Source: Nitrobacter sp039808345
GTDB taxonomy: Bacteria; Pseudomonadota; Alphaproteobacteria; Rhizobiales; Xanthobacteraceae
Reading direction: 5' to 3'
DNA length: 64,000 nucleotides
NCBI RefSeq assembly: GCF_047824785.1
Contig: NZ_CP181167.1
Coordinates: forward strand, 1,054,001 to 1,118,000
A model generated the notes under the pieces. That model had not been told where the DNA came from and did no database searches. It was given only the letters and a program-made list of their open reading frames with translations. Made by a program: the position numbers and the translations under genes. Shown here piece after piece: positions 54,699 through 63,843 of the stretch (position 1 is its first letter; each line of letters opens with the position of its first letter).

Positions 54699-54946
54699 TC
54701 CTCGAGCTTCTTGCTGATCAGGCGAAACGACGTATCGAAATCGAAGTCATACCGCTTGCTATCGGGGCACTCAGCTTCATCGATTTCAAATTTTCCGTTA
54801 TCGAACTCCATTTTTCCGCCTGTACAGCCTTGCGCCTGTAATGCCTCAACGAGTTTAGATCTCTCTTCCTCTGTCACTGCGCGTCCGGCCTGCAGAGCAG
54901 TTGATGTCAGAATAGGCATCGCGAGGGTCGTGAGAATGGTTCGCAT
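54695..54946 (-). CDS. Small secreted protein, PepSY-like
   Basis: 83 residues. A short signal peptide (MRTILTTLAMPILTSTALQAG) followed by VTEEERSKLVEALQAQGC and then KFEIDEAEC and KRYDFDFDTSFRLISKK, a Cys pair and acidic pattern like the PepSY-like family of periplasmic proteins. Its stop lies against the LysR stop. Function unknown. Confidence 0.65.
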   Translation of the reverse strand: MRTILTTLAMPILTSTALQAGRAVTEEERSKLVEALQAQGCTGGKMEFDNGKFEIDEAECPDSKRYDFDFDTSFRLISKKLED

Positions 54947-55215
54947 CGAAAGCCTCCTATCTCTACGATCGGTCAGTTTCGAACATTGGGGTCAGATGTT
55001 GCCGGTATATGGCTGAGTAGTGTCGCAGCCATGCGTTTGCCCCGGCGGGAATCAAGCCGGACTACTCGCCAAAGTTCCTCTACGAAGCCCCCTGTATTTT
55101 TTCGCTCCGCTACGATGAGCCTTTGACGCTTGTTGCGTAGCCGCGTTTCCTGCCTTTTCTATTCATCCCCGATGTCCGGCCCGAATCGACAGGCCGACGC
55201 AGCGCCGGGGGTAAT

Positions 55216-56214
55216 ATGGGGATTTCAACTCCCAAGGCAGAAGCGGTCACGCGCGGTGCCCGCATGCTACGTACGGCGCTCGGGCCGGACATCGCCAAAT
55301 TCCTGGAAGATCCCGGCATTGTCGAGGTGATGCTCAACCCCGACGGTCGGCTTTGGATCGATCGTCTGTCGGAAGGTCTGTCCGATACCGGGGCGATCCT
55401 TGGCCCCGCCGACGGCGAGCGCATCATTCGTCTGGTCGCCCATCACGTCGGCGCGGAAGTCCATTCCGGATCGCCGCGCGTCTCGGCCGAACTGCCCGGA
55501 ACGGGAGAGCGGTTCGAGGGGCTTTTGCCGCCCGTCGTCTCTGCGGCGGCGTTCTCGATCCGCAAGCCGGCAATCGCGGTGTTTACGCTCGATGATTATG
55601 CGGCGGCCGGTATCATGACGTCGGCCCAGGCGGCGGTCTTGCGCAAGGCCGTTGCCGAGCGCCGCAATATTCTCGTCGCCGGCGGCACCTCGACCGGCAA
55701 GACCACGCTCACCAACGCGCTGCTGGCCGAGGTCGCCGAGACCACCGATCGCGTGGTGCTAATCGAGGACACTCGCGAGTTGCAATGCAAGGCGCGCAAC
55801 CTGGTGGCGCTGCGCACCAAGGATGGCGTCGCGACACTGTCCGATCTGGTGCGCTCTTCGCTGCGCCTGCGCCCCGACCGTATTCCGATCGGGGAGGTTC
55901 GCGGCGCGGAGGCGCTCGATCTTCTCAAGGCGTGGGGCACCGGACATCCGGGTGGCATCGGCACCATCCATGCCGGTACCGCGCTCGGCGCACTGCGCCG
56001 CCTTGAACAACTCATCCAGGAAGCCGTCATCACCGTGCCCCGCGCATTGATCGCGGAGACAATCGACATCGTCGCGGTGCTTGCCGGCCGCGGCGCACAG
56101 CGTCGTCTGGCCGAGCTTGCCGTCGTCGCCGGATTAGATCGGGCGACCGGCGATTATCGCGTTCTGTCGTCCGCGACCCACGACCGCCTCACCCCCACAG
56201 GAGATCATCCATGA
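55216..56214 (+). CDS. trbB: Conjugal transfer ATPase TrbB
   Basis: 332 residues, VirB11-type secretion ATPase: Walker A GGTSTGKTTL, LIEDTRELQC, the His box GTIHAGTALGALRR and Walker B region DRIPIGEVRGAEA. It powers pilus assembly in the mating pair formation system. First of the trb genes; the usual upstream traG and CopG genes are absent. Overlaps trbC by four bases. Confidence 0.93.
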   Translation: MGISTPKAEAVTRGARMLRTALGPDIAKFLEDPGIVEVMLNPDGRLWIDRLSEGLSDTGAILGPADGERIIRLVAHHVGAEVHSGSPRVSAELPGTGERFEGLLPPVVSAAAFSIRKPAIAVFTLDDYAAAGIMTSAQAAVLRKAVAERRNILVAGGTSTGKTTLTNALLAEVAETTDRVVLIEDTRELQCKARNLVALRTKDGVATLSDLVRSSLRLRPDRIPIGEVRGAEALDLLKAWGTGHPGGIGTIHAGTALGALRRLEQLIQEAVITVPRALIAETIDIVAVLAGRGAQRRLAELAVVAGLDRATGDYRVLSSATHDRLTPTGDHP

Positions 56215-56543
56215 TCGCGTTCACGCGCACGCTGCGCTCACGAACTGCCAGCCTCATCACCGCCATGACCGTCAGCGTCATGATGACAAGGCCTGCTCAT
56301 GCAGCTGGTTCCTCGATGCCTTGGGAGGCGCCGCTGCAAAAAATCCTGGAGTCGATCGAAGGTCCGGTCGCCAAGATTATCGCAGTGATCATCATCATCG
56401 TCACCGGCTTGACGCTGGCGTTCGGCGACACATCTGGCGGATTCCGACGGCTGATCCAGATCGTCTTCGGCCTGTCGATTGCCTTCGCGGCGTCGAGCTT
56501 CTTCCTGTCCTTTTTCTCTTTCGGCGGTGGAGTGCTGCTGTGA
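56211..56543 (+). CDS. trbC: Conjugal transfer pilin TrbC
   Basis: 110 residues, VirB2-like: N-terminal region, then two membrane helices (AKIIAVIIIIVTGLTLAFG and IVFGLSIAFAASSFFLSFF) around a basic/Gly loop (GDTSGGFRRL), the mature pilin form. Overlaps trbB and trbD. Confidence 0.9.
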   Translation: MIAFTRTLRSRTASLITAMTVSVMMTRPAHAAGSSMPWEAPLQKILESIEGPVAKIIAVIIIIVTGLTLAFGDTSGGFRRLIQIVFGLSIAFAASSFFLSFFSFGGGVLL

Positions 56544-56812
56544 TGCAGGCGGCCAACTCCATTCCCGGTTTTCACGCGCCCGTGCATCGTGCGCTGACCG
56601 ATCCCATTTTGCTGGGCGGCGCCCCGCGCGCGGTCGCCATTGCCAACGGCACGCTTGCGGCAGCGGTCAGTTTGGGATTGCGGCTGTGGTTGATCGGGAT
56701 CGTGCTGTGGGCGACAGGGCATTTCGCGGCGGTGTGGGCGACCAAACGCGACACCCAGTTCGTCGACGTGGTGCGCCGTCATCTCCGCTATCCCACATAC
56801 TTCCGGGCGTGA
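56543..56812 (+). CDS. trbD: Conjugal transfer protein TrbD
   Basis: 89 residues, VirB3-like: FHAPVHRALTDPILLGGAPR, the two membrane helices beginning LAAAVSLGLRLWLIGIVLW, and the end RRHLRYPTYFRA. Start ATG overlaps the trbC stop; a GTG three bases earlier is possible. Inner-membrane component. Confidence 0.88.
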   Translation: MQAANSIPGFHAPVHRALTDPILLGGAPRAVAIANGTLAAAVSLGLRLWLIGIVLWATGHFAAVWATKRDTQFVDVVRRHLRYPTYFRA

Positions 56813-56821
56813 GGTTTGTTC

Positions 56822-59257
56822 ATGATGAACCTCGCCGAATATCGTAATCGCACGGCGCACCTTGCTGACTATCTGCCGTGGGCGGCGCTGGTCGCCGGCG
56901 GCGTCGTCCTCAACAAGGATGGATCGTTCCAGCGCACCGCGCGCTTTCGTGGCCCAGACCTCGACAGCGCAACACAGGCCGAATTGATCGGAACCACCGC
57001 ACGGCTCAACAGTACGCTGCGCAGGCTGGGCTCTGGCTGGGCGGTTTTCGTAGAAGCGCAGCGTAGCCCGGCGACCGCCTATCCGGACAGTGTCTTTCCC
57101 GATCCCGCATCCGCTCTGGTCGATCTTGAACGTCGCGAGCAATTCAAAGCTGCCGGCGTTCATTTTGAGAGCCGCTACTACCTCACGTTTCTCTGGATGC
57201 CGCCGGCCGAAGATGCCTCGCGCGCCGAGAGTTGGCTGTACGAGGGGCGCGAGGGCGATGGTGTCGATCCGCACGAGTTGCTGCGCGGCTTCATCGACCG
57301 CACCGACCGCGTGCTGCAACTGTTCGAGGGCTTTGTGCCGGAGGTCGATTGGCTCGATGATGGCGGGGCGCTGACCTATCTCCACTCCACAATCTCGACC
57401 AAACGCCAGCGTGTCCGCGTCCCCGAGACGCCCATGCACCTGGACGCCTTGTTGGCCGATCAACCGCTGGTCGGCGGCCTGGAGCCGCGGCTGGGCGGTG
57501 CGCATCTGCGTACGCTCACCGTGATCGGATTCCCGACGGCGACGCATCCCGGCATCCTCGACGAATTGAACCGGCTTGCCTTTGCCTACCGCTGGTCGAC
57601 CCGCGCGATCCTGCTCGACAAGACGCAGGCCGTGAAGCTGCTCACCAAAATCCGCCGGCAGTGGTTCGCCAAGCGCAAGGGCGTCGCCGCGATCCTCAAG
57701 GAAGTCATGACCAATGAGGCGTCGGTGCTGGTCGACAGCGACGCCGCCAACAAGGCCGCGGATGCCGATATCGCGCTACAGGAGCTGGGCGCCGATGATG
57801 TTGGACAGGTTTATGTCACCGCGACCGTCACAGTGTGGGACGAGGACGCCAGTGTCGCGGCCGAGAAGCTGCGTCTGGTTGAGAAGATTATTCAAGGCCA
57901 CGACTTCACCTGCATCGTTGAAGGCGTCAACGCGATCGAAGCCTGGCTTGGCTTGTTGCCTGGCCACGTCTACGCCAATGTTCGACAGCCGCCGGTCTCG
58001 ACCCTGAATTTGGCGCACATGATCCCACTTTCTGCGGTGTGGGCCGGCGAGGTGCGGGACGAGCACCTCAAGGCGCCGCCGCTGTTTTTCGGCCAGACCG
58101 AAGGCGCGACGCCATTCCGCTTTTCGCTCCATGTTGGCGACGTCGGACACACACTGGTGGTCGGTCCGACCGGTGCCGGCAAGTCCGTGCTGCTGGCGCT
58201 CATGGCGTTGCAATTCCGGCGCTATCCGCACGCGCAAGTCTTCGCCTTCGACTTCGGCGGCTCGATCCGCGCGGCCGCGCTCGCCATGGGTGGCGATTGG
58301 CATGATCTCGGCGGCGGCCTGTCCGGCGGCGCGGACACCTCCGTCTCGCTCCAGCCGCTCGCCGGAATCCAGCATACCCCGGAACGCGCCTGGGCCGCGG
58401 ATTGGATCGTCGATATCCTGACCCGCGAGCAGGTCGCGGTGACGCCGGAGCTGAAGGAACATCTCTGGGCGGCGCTCACCTCGCTCGCCAGCGCCCCGGT
58501 CGGGGAACGGACGCTGACCGGCCTTGCGGTGCTGTTGCAGTCTTCGAAACTGAAACAGACATTGCGGCCATATTGCATCGGTGGCGCCTATGGTCGCCTG
58601 CTCGATTCAGAACAGGAACGGCTCGGCGAAGCCTCTGTTCAGGCTTTTGAGACCGAAGGACTCATCGGCACTGGCACGGCCGGCGCGGCTCTGGCCTACC
58701 TGTTTCATCGTATCGAAGGCCGGCTCGACGGACGACCGACGCTGCTCATCATCGACGAAGGTTGGCTTGCGCTGGATGATGGCGGCTTTGCCGCGCAGTT
58801 GCGCGAGTGGCTGAAAACCTTGCGCAAGAAAAATGCCTCGGTCGTCTTCGCCACCCAGTCGCTCTCCGACATCGACGGCAGTCCGATCGCACCGACGATC
58901 GTCGAGAGTTGCCCGACGCGGATCTTCCTTCCTAATGAGCGTGCTATCGAGCCGCAGATCACCGCGATCTACCAGCGCTTTGGCTTGAACGACCGCCAAA
59001 TCGAGATCATCGCGCGTGCCACGCCTAAGCGCGACTACTACTGCCAATCCCGCCGCGGCAACCGCCTCTTCGAGCTTGGCCTCGGCCCGATCGCGCTCGC
59101 CTTCTGCGCGGCGTCTTCAAAAGCCGACCACGCGCTGATCGATCGCGTCTTGGCCGAGCACGGTCATGATGGCTTCGTCCACGCCTGGCTCGCCGCCCAC
59201 GAGTTGCTGTGGGCCGCCGACCTCATCCCCGACCTGATCAACCTGGAGGCACCATGA
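56822..59257 (+). CDS. trbE: Conjugal transfer ATPase TrbE
   Basis: 811 residues, VirB4-type ATPase: N-terminal start MMNLAEYRNRTAHLADYLPW, Walker A VVGPTGAGKSVLLALMA (about residue 444), Walker B TLLIIDEGWLALDDGGF, and the FATQSLSDIDGS motif. Energises pilin handling and secretion. Start chosen at the ATG; a TTG two codons upstream is unlikely. Overlaps trbJ. Confidence 0.93.
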   Translation: MMNLAEYRNRTAHLADYLPWAALVAGGVVLNKDGSFQRTARFRGPDLDSATQAELIGTTARLNSTLRRLGSGWAVFVEAQRSPATAYPDSVFPDPASALVDLERREQFKAAGVHFESRYYLTFLWMPPAEDASRAESWLYEGREGDGVDPHELLRGFIDRTDRVLQLFEGFVPEVDWLDDGGALTYLHSTISTKRQRVRVPETPMHLDALLADQPLVGGLEPRLGGAHLRTLTVIGFPTATHPGILDELNRLAFAYRWSTRAILLDKTQAVKLLTKIRRQWFAKRKGVAAILKEVMTNEASVLVDSDAANKAADADIALQELGADDVGQVYVTATVTVWDEDASVAAEKLRLVEKIIQGHDFTCIVEGVNAIEAWLGLLPGHVYANVRQPPVSTLNLAHMIPLSAVWAGEVRDEHLKAPPLFFGQTEGATPFRFSLHVGDVGHTLVVGPTGAGKSVLLALMALQFRRYPHAQVFAFDFGGSIRAAALAMGGDWHDLGGGLSGGADTSVSLQPLAGIQHTPERAWAADWIVDILTREQVAVTPELKEHLWAALTSLASAPVGERTLTGLAVLLQSSKLKQTLRPYCIGGAYGRLLDSEQERLGEASVQAFETEGLIGTGTAGAALAYLFHRIEGRLDGRPTLLIIDEGWLALDDGGFAAQLREWLKTLRKKNASVVFATQSLSDIDGSPIAPTIVESCPTRIFLPNERAIEPQITAIYQRFGLNDRQIEIIARATPKRDYYCQSRRGNRLFELGLGPIALAFCAASSKADHALIDRVLAEHGHDGFVHAWLAAHELLWAADLIPDLINLEAP

Positions 59258-59997
59258 GCACCCAGTCATGTCTTCGCGCGGTGTGTCTTGCCGCGATGGT
59301 TTCCGTTGTAGTCGCCATGCCGGCCGCGACACCCGTCGCGGCGCAGATCGTCTATGACCCGAGCAACTATGCTCAGAACGTGCTTCAGGCCGCGCGGGCG
59401 CTGGAGCAGATCAACAACCAGATCACGGGCCTCCAGAATCAGGCGCAGATGCTGCTCAATCAGGCGCGCAATCTCGCGAGCCTGCCGCAATCCTCGCTCA
59501 ATAAGATCCAGCAATCGATCCAACGGACACAGCAACTCCTCGGCGACGCGCAGCGCATTGCCTACGACGTCGGGCAGATCGATCGTGCCTTCTCGACGAC
59601 CTATGGGCCCGCCTCAACCATCGCCAGCGATCAATCGCTGATCGACGGCGCCCGTGAGCGGTGGCGTAATTCCGTCGCGTCATTCCAGGACGCCATGAAG
59701 GTGCAGGCGGGCGTCGTCGCCAATATCGACACCCATCGCGCCGAGATGTCCTCGCTCGTGACCGCAAGTCAGTCCGCGACAGGCGTATTGCAGGCGACCC
59801 AAGCCAGTAATCAGCTCATAGCCTTGCAAGGCCAACAGATCGCCGATCTGACCGCGACCGTCGCCGCACAGGGCCGCGCGCAAAATCTTGAAGCCGCAGA
59901 GCGTGCCGCCGCTAAGGAGCAGGCGCACGAGCAGCTCCGCCGCTTTCTCACCCCCGGCACCGGTTATCGGCCGACCACAGTGCGGATGTTCCAGTGA
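59254..59997 (+). CDS. trbJ: Conjugal transfer protein TrbJ
   Basis: 247 residues, VirB5-like: signal peptide ending near VAAQ, then YDPSNYAQNVLQAARALEQINNQ and long helices of alternating Gln/Ala repeats. A pilus-tip component. Start shares ATGA with the end of trbE. Confidence 0.9.
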   Translation: MSTQSCLRAVCLAAMVSVVVAMPAATPVAAQIVYDPSNYAQNVLQAARALEQINNQITGLQNQAQMLLNQARNLASLPQSSLNKIQQSIQRTQQLLGDAQRIAYDVGQIDRAFSTTYGPASTIASDQSLIDGARERWRNSVASFQDAMKVQAGVVANIDTHRAEMSSLVTASQSATGVLQATQASNQLIALQGQQIADLTATVAAQGRAQNLEAAERAAAKEQAHEQLRRFLTPGTGYRPTTVRMFQ

Positions 59998-60383
59998 TGA
60001 ACGGCTGGCGGCGGCTCAACAACGATAAGCGAGATGTGCATCAGGCGTCCATCACGTCGTTTGTGCGTTTCGCCGCGATCGCCATCATCGTGGTGATCGT
60101 GATCGTTGCGGTTAGCGAGACCAGCCGAACCGATGATCCACGCCAGCCGGTTGCGCCGGCAACGACCGAACGCGATCCGCTGGCCGCCGAACTTCTCCGC
60201 TGCCGCACCATCACCGCCGAGCAACTCGCAGCAGACGATAGCTGCCGCCGCGCATGGGCTGAAAACCGCCGTCGTTTCTTCACGCCTCACGCTCCAGTCA
60301 CCGGCACGCCGGAGACGTCACCCAAAGCGCTGGACAAGATGCAGAACAGGATTCCGAGTGCGTCATCGAACGAGGCACGCTGA
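59997..60383 (+). CDS. Probable entry exclusion protein TrbK
   Basis: 128 residues: an N-terminal membrane helix (FAAIAIIVVIVIVAVS) and a periplasmic part with CRTI...CRRAWAENRRRFF, as in the alternative TrbK family that follows trbJ in Rhizobiales. It blocks entry of a second related element. Overlaps trbJ and trbL by one base each. Confidence 0.78.
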   Translation: MNGWRRLNNDKRDVHQASITSFVRFAAIAIIVVIVIVAVSETSRTDDPRQPVAPATTERDPLAAELLRCRTITAEQLAADDSCRRAWAENRRRFFTPHAPVTGTPETSPKALDKMQNRIPSASSNEAR

Positions 60384-61549
60384 TGGGCGGCACCGGCGTC
60401 ATCGACCACTTCCTCGAAGTCTTCACCCGCTACATCGACTCGGGCTTCGGCTTGCTCGGCGGCGAGGTCGCGTTTCTCGCCACCACCCTGGTCGCCATCG
60501 ACGTGACGCTCGCCGCACTATTCTGGAGCTGGGGGGCGGATGAAGACATCATCGCGCGCCTCGTTAAAAAGACGATTTTCGTCGGCGTGTTCGCCTACAT
60601 CATCGGCAACTGGAATGCGCTTGCCCGGATCATCTTCGAGAGCTTCGCCGGGCTTGGCCTGAAAGCGAGCGGCACCGGATTCTCGACCGCCGATCTGCTC
60701 CGACCCGGCCGCGTCGCCCAGGTCGGCCTCGATGCCGGCCGTCCGATCTTGGAGTCGATCTCCGGCCTGATGGGCTACCTCGCGTTCTTCGAAAACTTTG
60801 TCCAGATCCTCGTGCTGCTGTTCGCATGGGCAATGGTGTTGCTTGCCTTCTTCATCCTCGCGATCCAGCTTTTTGTCACGCTGATCGAGTTCAAGCTGAC
60901 AACGCTGGCAGGCTTTGTCCTGATCCCATTCGGGCTATTCGGACAGACATCGTTCCTGGCCGAGCGCGTGCTCGGCAATGTGGTGTCGCCAGGCGTGAAG
61001 GTGCTGGTCCTTGCCGTCATCATCGGCATCGGCTCGACGCTGTTCTCGGAGTTTACCGCTGGCTTCGGCGGTAATCAGCCGACCATCGAGGATGCGATGG
61101 CGATCGTGCTCGCCGCGCTCTCACTGCTCGGCCTCGGCATTTTCGGTCCTGGCATCGCTAATGGCCTGATTTCGGGCGGCCCGCAACTCGGCGCAGGCTC
61201 CGCGATCGGCACCACGGTTGCTGCGGGCGGAGCGTTGGTCGCAGGCGGCGCAGCCGCCGGAATGGCCGTGAAGGGGGCAGGGGCGGCGCTTGGCGGTACG
61301 GCCGCGGCCGCGCGGGGTGGCGCGGCGCTCGCCGGTGGTGCGGCAACGTCCTACAGCCTGATCTCCCACGGGCAGGGCGGCGCGGCCGGCGTCGCCTCGG
61401 GTGTCTCCGGCGTGGCGCGGGCCGGAGTCGGGGCTGCTATGCGGCCGGCCAGCCGAGCGATCAGCCGCGCCGCAAGCGCGATGGCTGACAGCTACCGCAG
61501 CGTGTCAATCGGCCCTTTAATTGCGGGTTGTTGTCAACTCTCTTTTTGA
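60383..61549 (+). CDS. trbL: Conjugal transfer protein TrbL, truncated
   Basis: 388 residues as read, but the genuine TrbL sequence stops at about 61500, where the IS21 remnant (TGTCAATCGG) begins; the last 15 or so residues come from it. Several membrane helices (FVGVFAYIIGNW, FVQILVLLFAWAMVLLAFFI) and a long Gly/Ala stretch are as in TrbL, VirB6-like. The complete protein is about 450 residues, so the end is lost. trbF, trbG and trbI, which should follow, are absent. Confidence 0.88.
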   Translation: MGGTGVIDHFLEVFTRYIDSGFGLLGGEVAFLATTLVAIDVTLAALFWSWGADEDIIARLVKKTIFVGVFAYIIGNWNALARIIFESFAGLGLKASGTGFSTADLLRPGRVAQVGLDAGRPILESISGLMGYLAFFENFVQILVLLFAWAMVLLAFFILAIQLFVTLIEFKLTTLAGFVLIPFGLFGQTSFLAERVLGNVVSPGVKVLVLAVIIGIGSTLFSEFTAGFGGNQPTIEDAMAIVLAALSLLGLGIFGPGIANGLISGGPQLGAGSAIGTTVAAGGALVAGGAAAGMAVKGAGAALGGTAAAARGGAALAGGAATSYSLISHGQGGAAGVASGVSGVARAGVGAAMRPASRAISRAASAMADSYRSVSIGPLIAGCCQLSF

Positions 61550-61650
61550 AGCCATTCGGCAAAGTGGTAACGCTCGGCCCGACGGAGCAGGTCCGGGTTG
61601 CGCAGACGGGGCGAGCGCGGCTGGTGGATCGATAGCCAACTCGTATAGTG
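61503..61650 (-). mobile_element. Remnant of an IS21 element inserted in trbL
   Basis: Begins TGTCAATCGGCCC and then shows nucleotide similarity (GACGGAGCAGGTCCGG, GACGGGGCGAGCGCGG) to the istB end at 63050-63110. It contains the 3' tail of an istB-like gene only. Its outer end is fused to trbL. Confidence 0.7.
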
Positions 61651-61879
61651 GGCCGATTAGCTGTCACCTGGCTTCAATGCGATCAGTTGCCCGTCGCTGG
61701 GGTCATGGTCCTTTCCGAGGTCGCAAGCGCCTCATGATGATGTCCGGATCGGGCGCCTCATCGTTTGCAACGGGGTGCGGACGAGCCGCCACCAGCCGAT
61801 TGACCGAGGTCACCACGACCACCGTCCCAGCGGGACATCGCCAGCCCGGCGGACCGGGCCAGGAACTTGCAAAATAAGG
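61651..61879. other. Gap between the IS21 remnant and IS110
   Basis: About 230 bases without a supported gene; it probably includes the end of IS110, which cannot be defined by eye. Confidence 0.4.
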
Positions 61880-62905
61880 TCAGGCCGGCGCGTTGCCCCA
61901 GTCGAATGATGTGCCGTCGACCCAGATGCAGTGGAGGATGACAGCGATCTTGCGGGCGATAGCAACCTTTGCCTTTTTCATGCCGATCCGCTTCGCAAGT
62001 TTCATACCCCAGGCTTTGAGGGAGGACCATTTCTTTGTTCGATAAAGCAGAACGGTCGCCGCCTCGTAAAGGTACGTTCGGAGGAGCCTGTCGCCCCATC
62101 GGGATATCTTGCCACTAGTGTCAGTCTCACCAGATTGGTTGCGCCGAGGTGTGAGGCCGAGATAGGCGCCGACTGTCGAGGCCGATCGGAAGCGAGACGG
62201 GTCATCGATCGTATGGCGGAACGTCAAGGCGGTGACCACGCCGACACCAGGAACTGTCATCAGGCGACGCGTCGTCTCGTCCGACTTCGCCAATCGGCGG
62301 ACCTCGTCGTCAAATTTGCTTTGCTGCTGGCAGATGAGTTCATGAATCGACAAGAGCGGCGCGATCACGCTGAGGAGTTGATGATCTTCGCCCAATAGCT
62401 CGCCAACCTGGTTACGGAACTGTTGGCCAATGGCGCGAGGGAATAGCAACCCACACTCCTTGATCAGACTGCGGACCTGGTTCTCGATATCCCGGCGTAT
62501 GGACACAAGGCGGAATCGCGCCACGAGGATAGCTCGAACCTTCTGGCTCTTCTCACTCTTGATTTTGACTTCTCGAAACCAACCAACCCGCACCAGTTCG
62601 GCAAGGCCCCGAGCATCGTTCTGATCGCTTTTGTTCATGCGGACCGATAGTGCTGCGTGTGCATGCCTTGCATCGATGCAAACGACGGGGAGTTCGACCC
62701 TACGAAGCTCATGCCAAAGCCAGCTCGCCATTGCGCCCGTCTCAAAGCCGATACGCTCCGCCAGTGGCGCATGTTTACGAAGTAACTTTGACAGATCTCC
62801 AGGATGAGACTTGGCCTTTCCTTCAAAAATTGCTTCACCCGTCTCATTGACTACGCAAACCGCAGTCTCTCTCTGCGAGACATCTAGCCCGACGTATTGC
62901 CGCAT
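61880..62905 (-). CDS. IS110-family transposase
   Basis: 341 residues from ATG 62905 (GGAGGAG upstream); the open frame extends to 63232 but that part overlaps istB. RuvC-like DEDD start YVGLDVSQRETAVCVV, then SDQNDARGLAELVRVGW; C-terminal TVPGVGVVTALTFRHTIDD with the conserved serine region, SASTVGAYLGLTPRRNQSG. IS110 enzymes use a bridge RNA from the noncoding ends of the element; such ends are not defined here. Confidence 0.93.
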   Translation of the reverse strand: MRQYVGLDVSQRETAVCVVNETGEAIFEGKAKSHPGDLSKLLRKHAPLAERIGFETGAMASWLWHELRRVELPVVCIDARHAHAALSVRMNKSDQNDARGLAELVRVGWFREVKIKSEKSQKVRAILVARFRLVSIRRDIENQVRSLIKECGLLFPRAIGQQFRNQVGELLGEDHQLLSVIAPLLSIHELICQQQSKFDDEVRRLAKSDETTRRLMTVPGVGVVTALTFRHTIDDPSRFRSASTVGAYLGLTPRRNQSGETDTSGKISRWGDRLLRTYLYEAATVLLYRTKKWSSLKAWGMKLAKRIGMKKAKVAIARKIAVILHCIWVDGTSFDWGNAPA

Positions 62906-62979
62906 GACAGCTCCTCCGAATCGTTTGATTGCGAGAGGTAGACGATAACGGAGCTCTCGTGCCCGAGCGCTGACCGCAA

Positions 62980-63843
62980 TTACGCCATCGTTCGCAAATT
63001 TGACCCCGTATCGGCGTTCAATTTTGACGCCTTTGCGCGGCGTGGTTTGATAGCGCTCGACTCGTCGGAGCTGGCCGGGATTGCGGAGACGAGGCGAGCG
63101 CGGGTGGCGTGATCGTCGTCGCGGCTTTTGAATCGCCAGCTGTCGTTGCCGGTCTCGACAATGTCGCAGTGGTGGGTGAGCCGGTCGAGCAGCGCGGTTG
63201 TCATCTTGGCGTCGCCGAACACGCTTGGCCATTCGCCAAAGGCGAGATTGGTTGTGACGACGATGGACGTGCGCTCGTAGAGCCTGCTGACGAGATGGAA
63301 CAGGAGCTGGCCGCCGGATTGAGCGAACGGCAGGTAGCCGAGTTCGTCGAGGACGATGAAGTCCATCCTGGTCAGATGCTCGGCGATACGACCTTGTCGT
63401 CCGTTGCGGGTCTCGATCTCGAGGCGGTTGACGAGGTCGACCACGTTGTAGAAGCGACCGCGGGCGCTGGAGCGGATGCAGCTTCTGGCGATTGCGATGG
63501 CCAGATGGGTCTTGCCGGTGCCGGTACCGCCGACGAGCACGGCGTTGCGTTGCTGGGCGATGAAGCCGCCGCCGGCGAGGTCGTTGACGAGCGTCTGGTT
63601 GATCGGCGTGCCGTCGAACTGGAAGTCGGCGAGATCCTTGGCCAGCGGCAGCTTGGCGATGGTGAGCTGGTACTTGATTGAGCGGGCCTGCTTCTCATTG
63701 ATCTCGGCGTTGAGCAGGTCGCCGACAATGCGCTGGGGTTCATGCTGGCGCTTGATGGCGGTCGCCATGATCTCGTCGAAGGCAGCTTTCATGCCATAGA
63801 GCTTCAACTCACCCATGAGGTCGAACAGTTGAGTACGTTCCAT
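62980..63843 (-). CDS. istB: IS21-family IstB ATP-binding helper
   Basis: 287 residues, AAA+ ATPase: Walker A GGTGTGKTHLA, Walker B DFIVLDELGYLPF, and the IstB C-terminal FGDAKMTTALLDRLTHHCDIV. It helps IstA select targets. Start overlaps the istA stop by one base (TGATG). At its end the plus-strand motifs TTTGACCCC and TTTTGACGCC suggest terminal repeats. Confidence 0.93.
   Translation of the reverse strand: MERTQLFDLMGELKLYGMKAAFDEIMATAIKRQHEPQRIVGDLLNAEINEKQARSIKYQLTIAKLPLAKDLADFQFDGTPINQTLVNDLAGGGFIAQQRNAVLVGGTGTGKTHLAIAIARSCIRSSARGRFYNVVDLVNRLEIETRNGRQGRIAEHLTRMDFIVLDELGYLPFAQSGGQLLFHLVSRLYERTSIVVTTNLAFGEWPSVFGDAKMTTALLDRLTHHCDIVETGNDSWRFKSRDDDHATRARLVSAIPASSDESSAIKPRRAKASKLNADTGSNLRTMA

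Noticed and set aside
62906..63232. An N-terminal extension of the IS110 transposase
   Set aside because: It overlaps the istB end in another frame, and the family start MRQYVGLDVS lies at 62905 with a good ribosome site.
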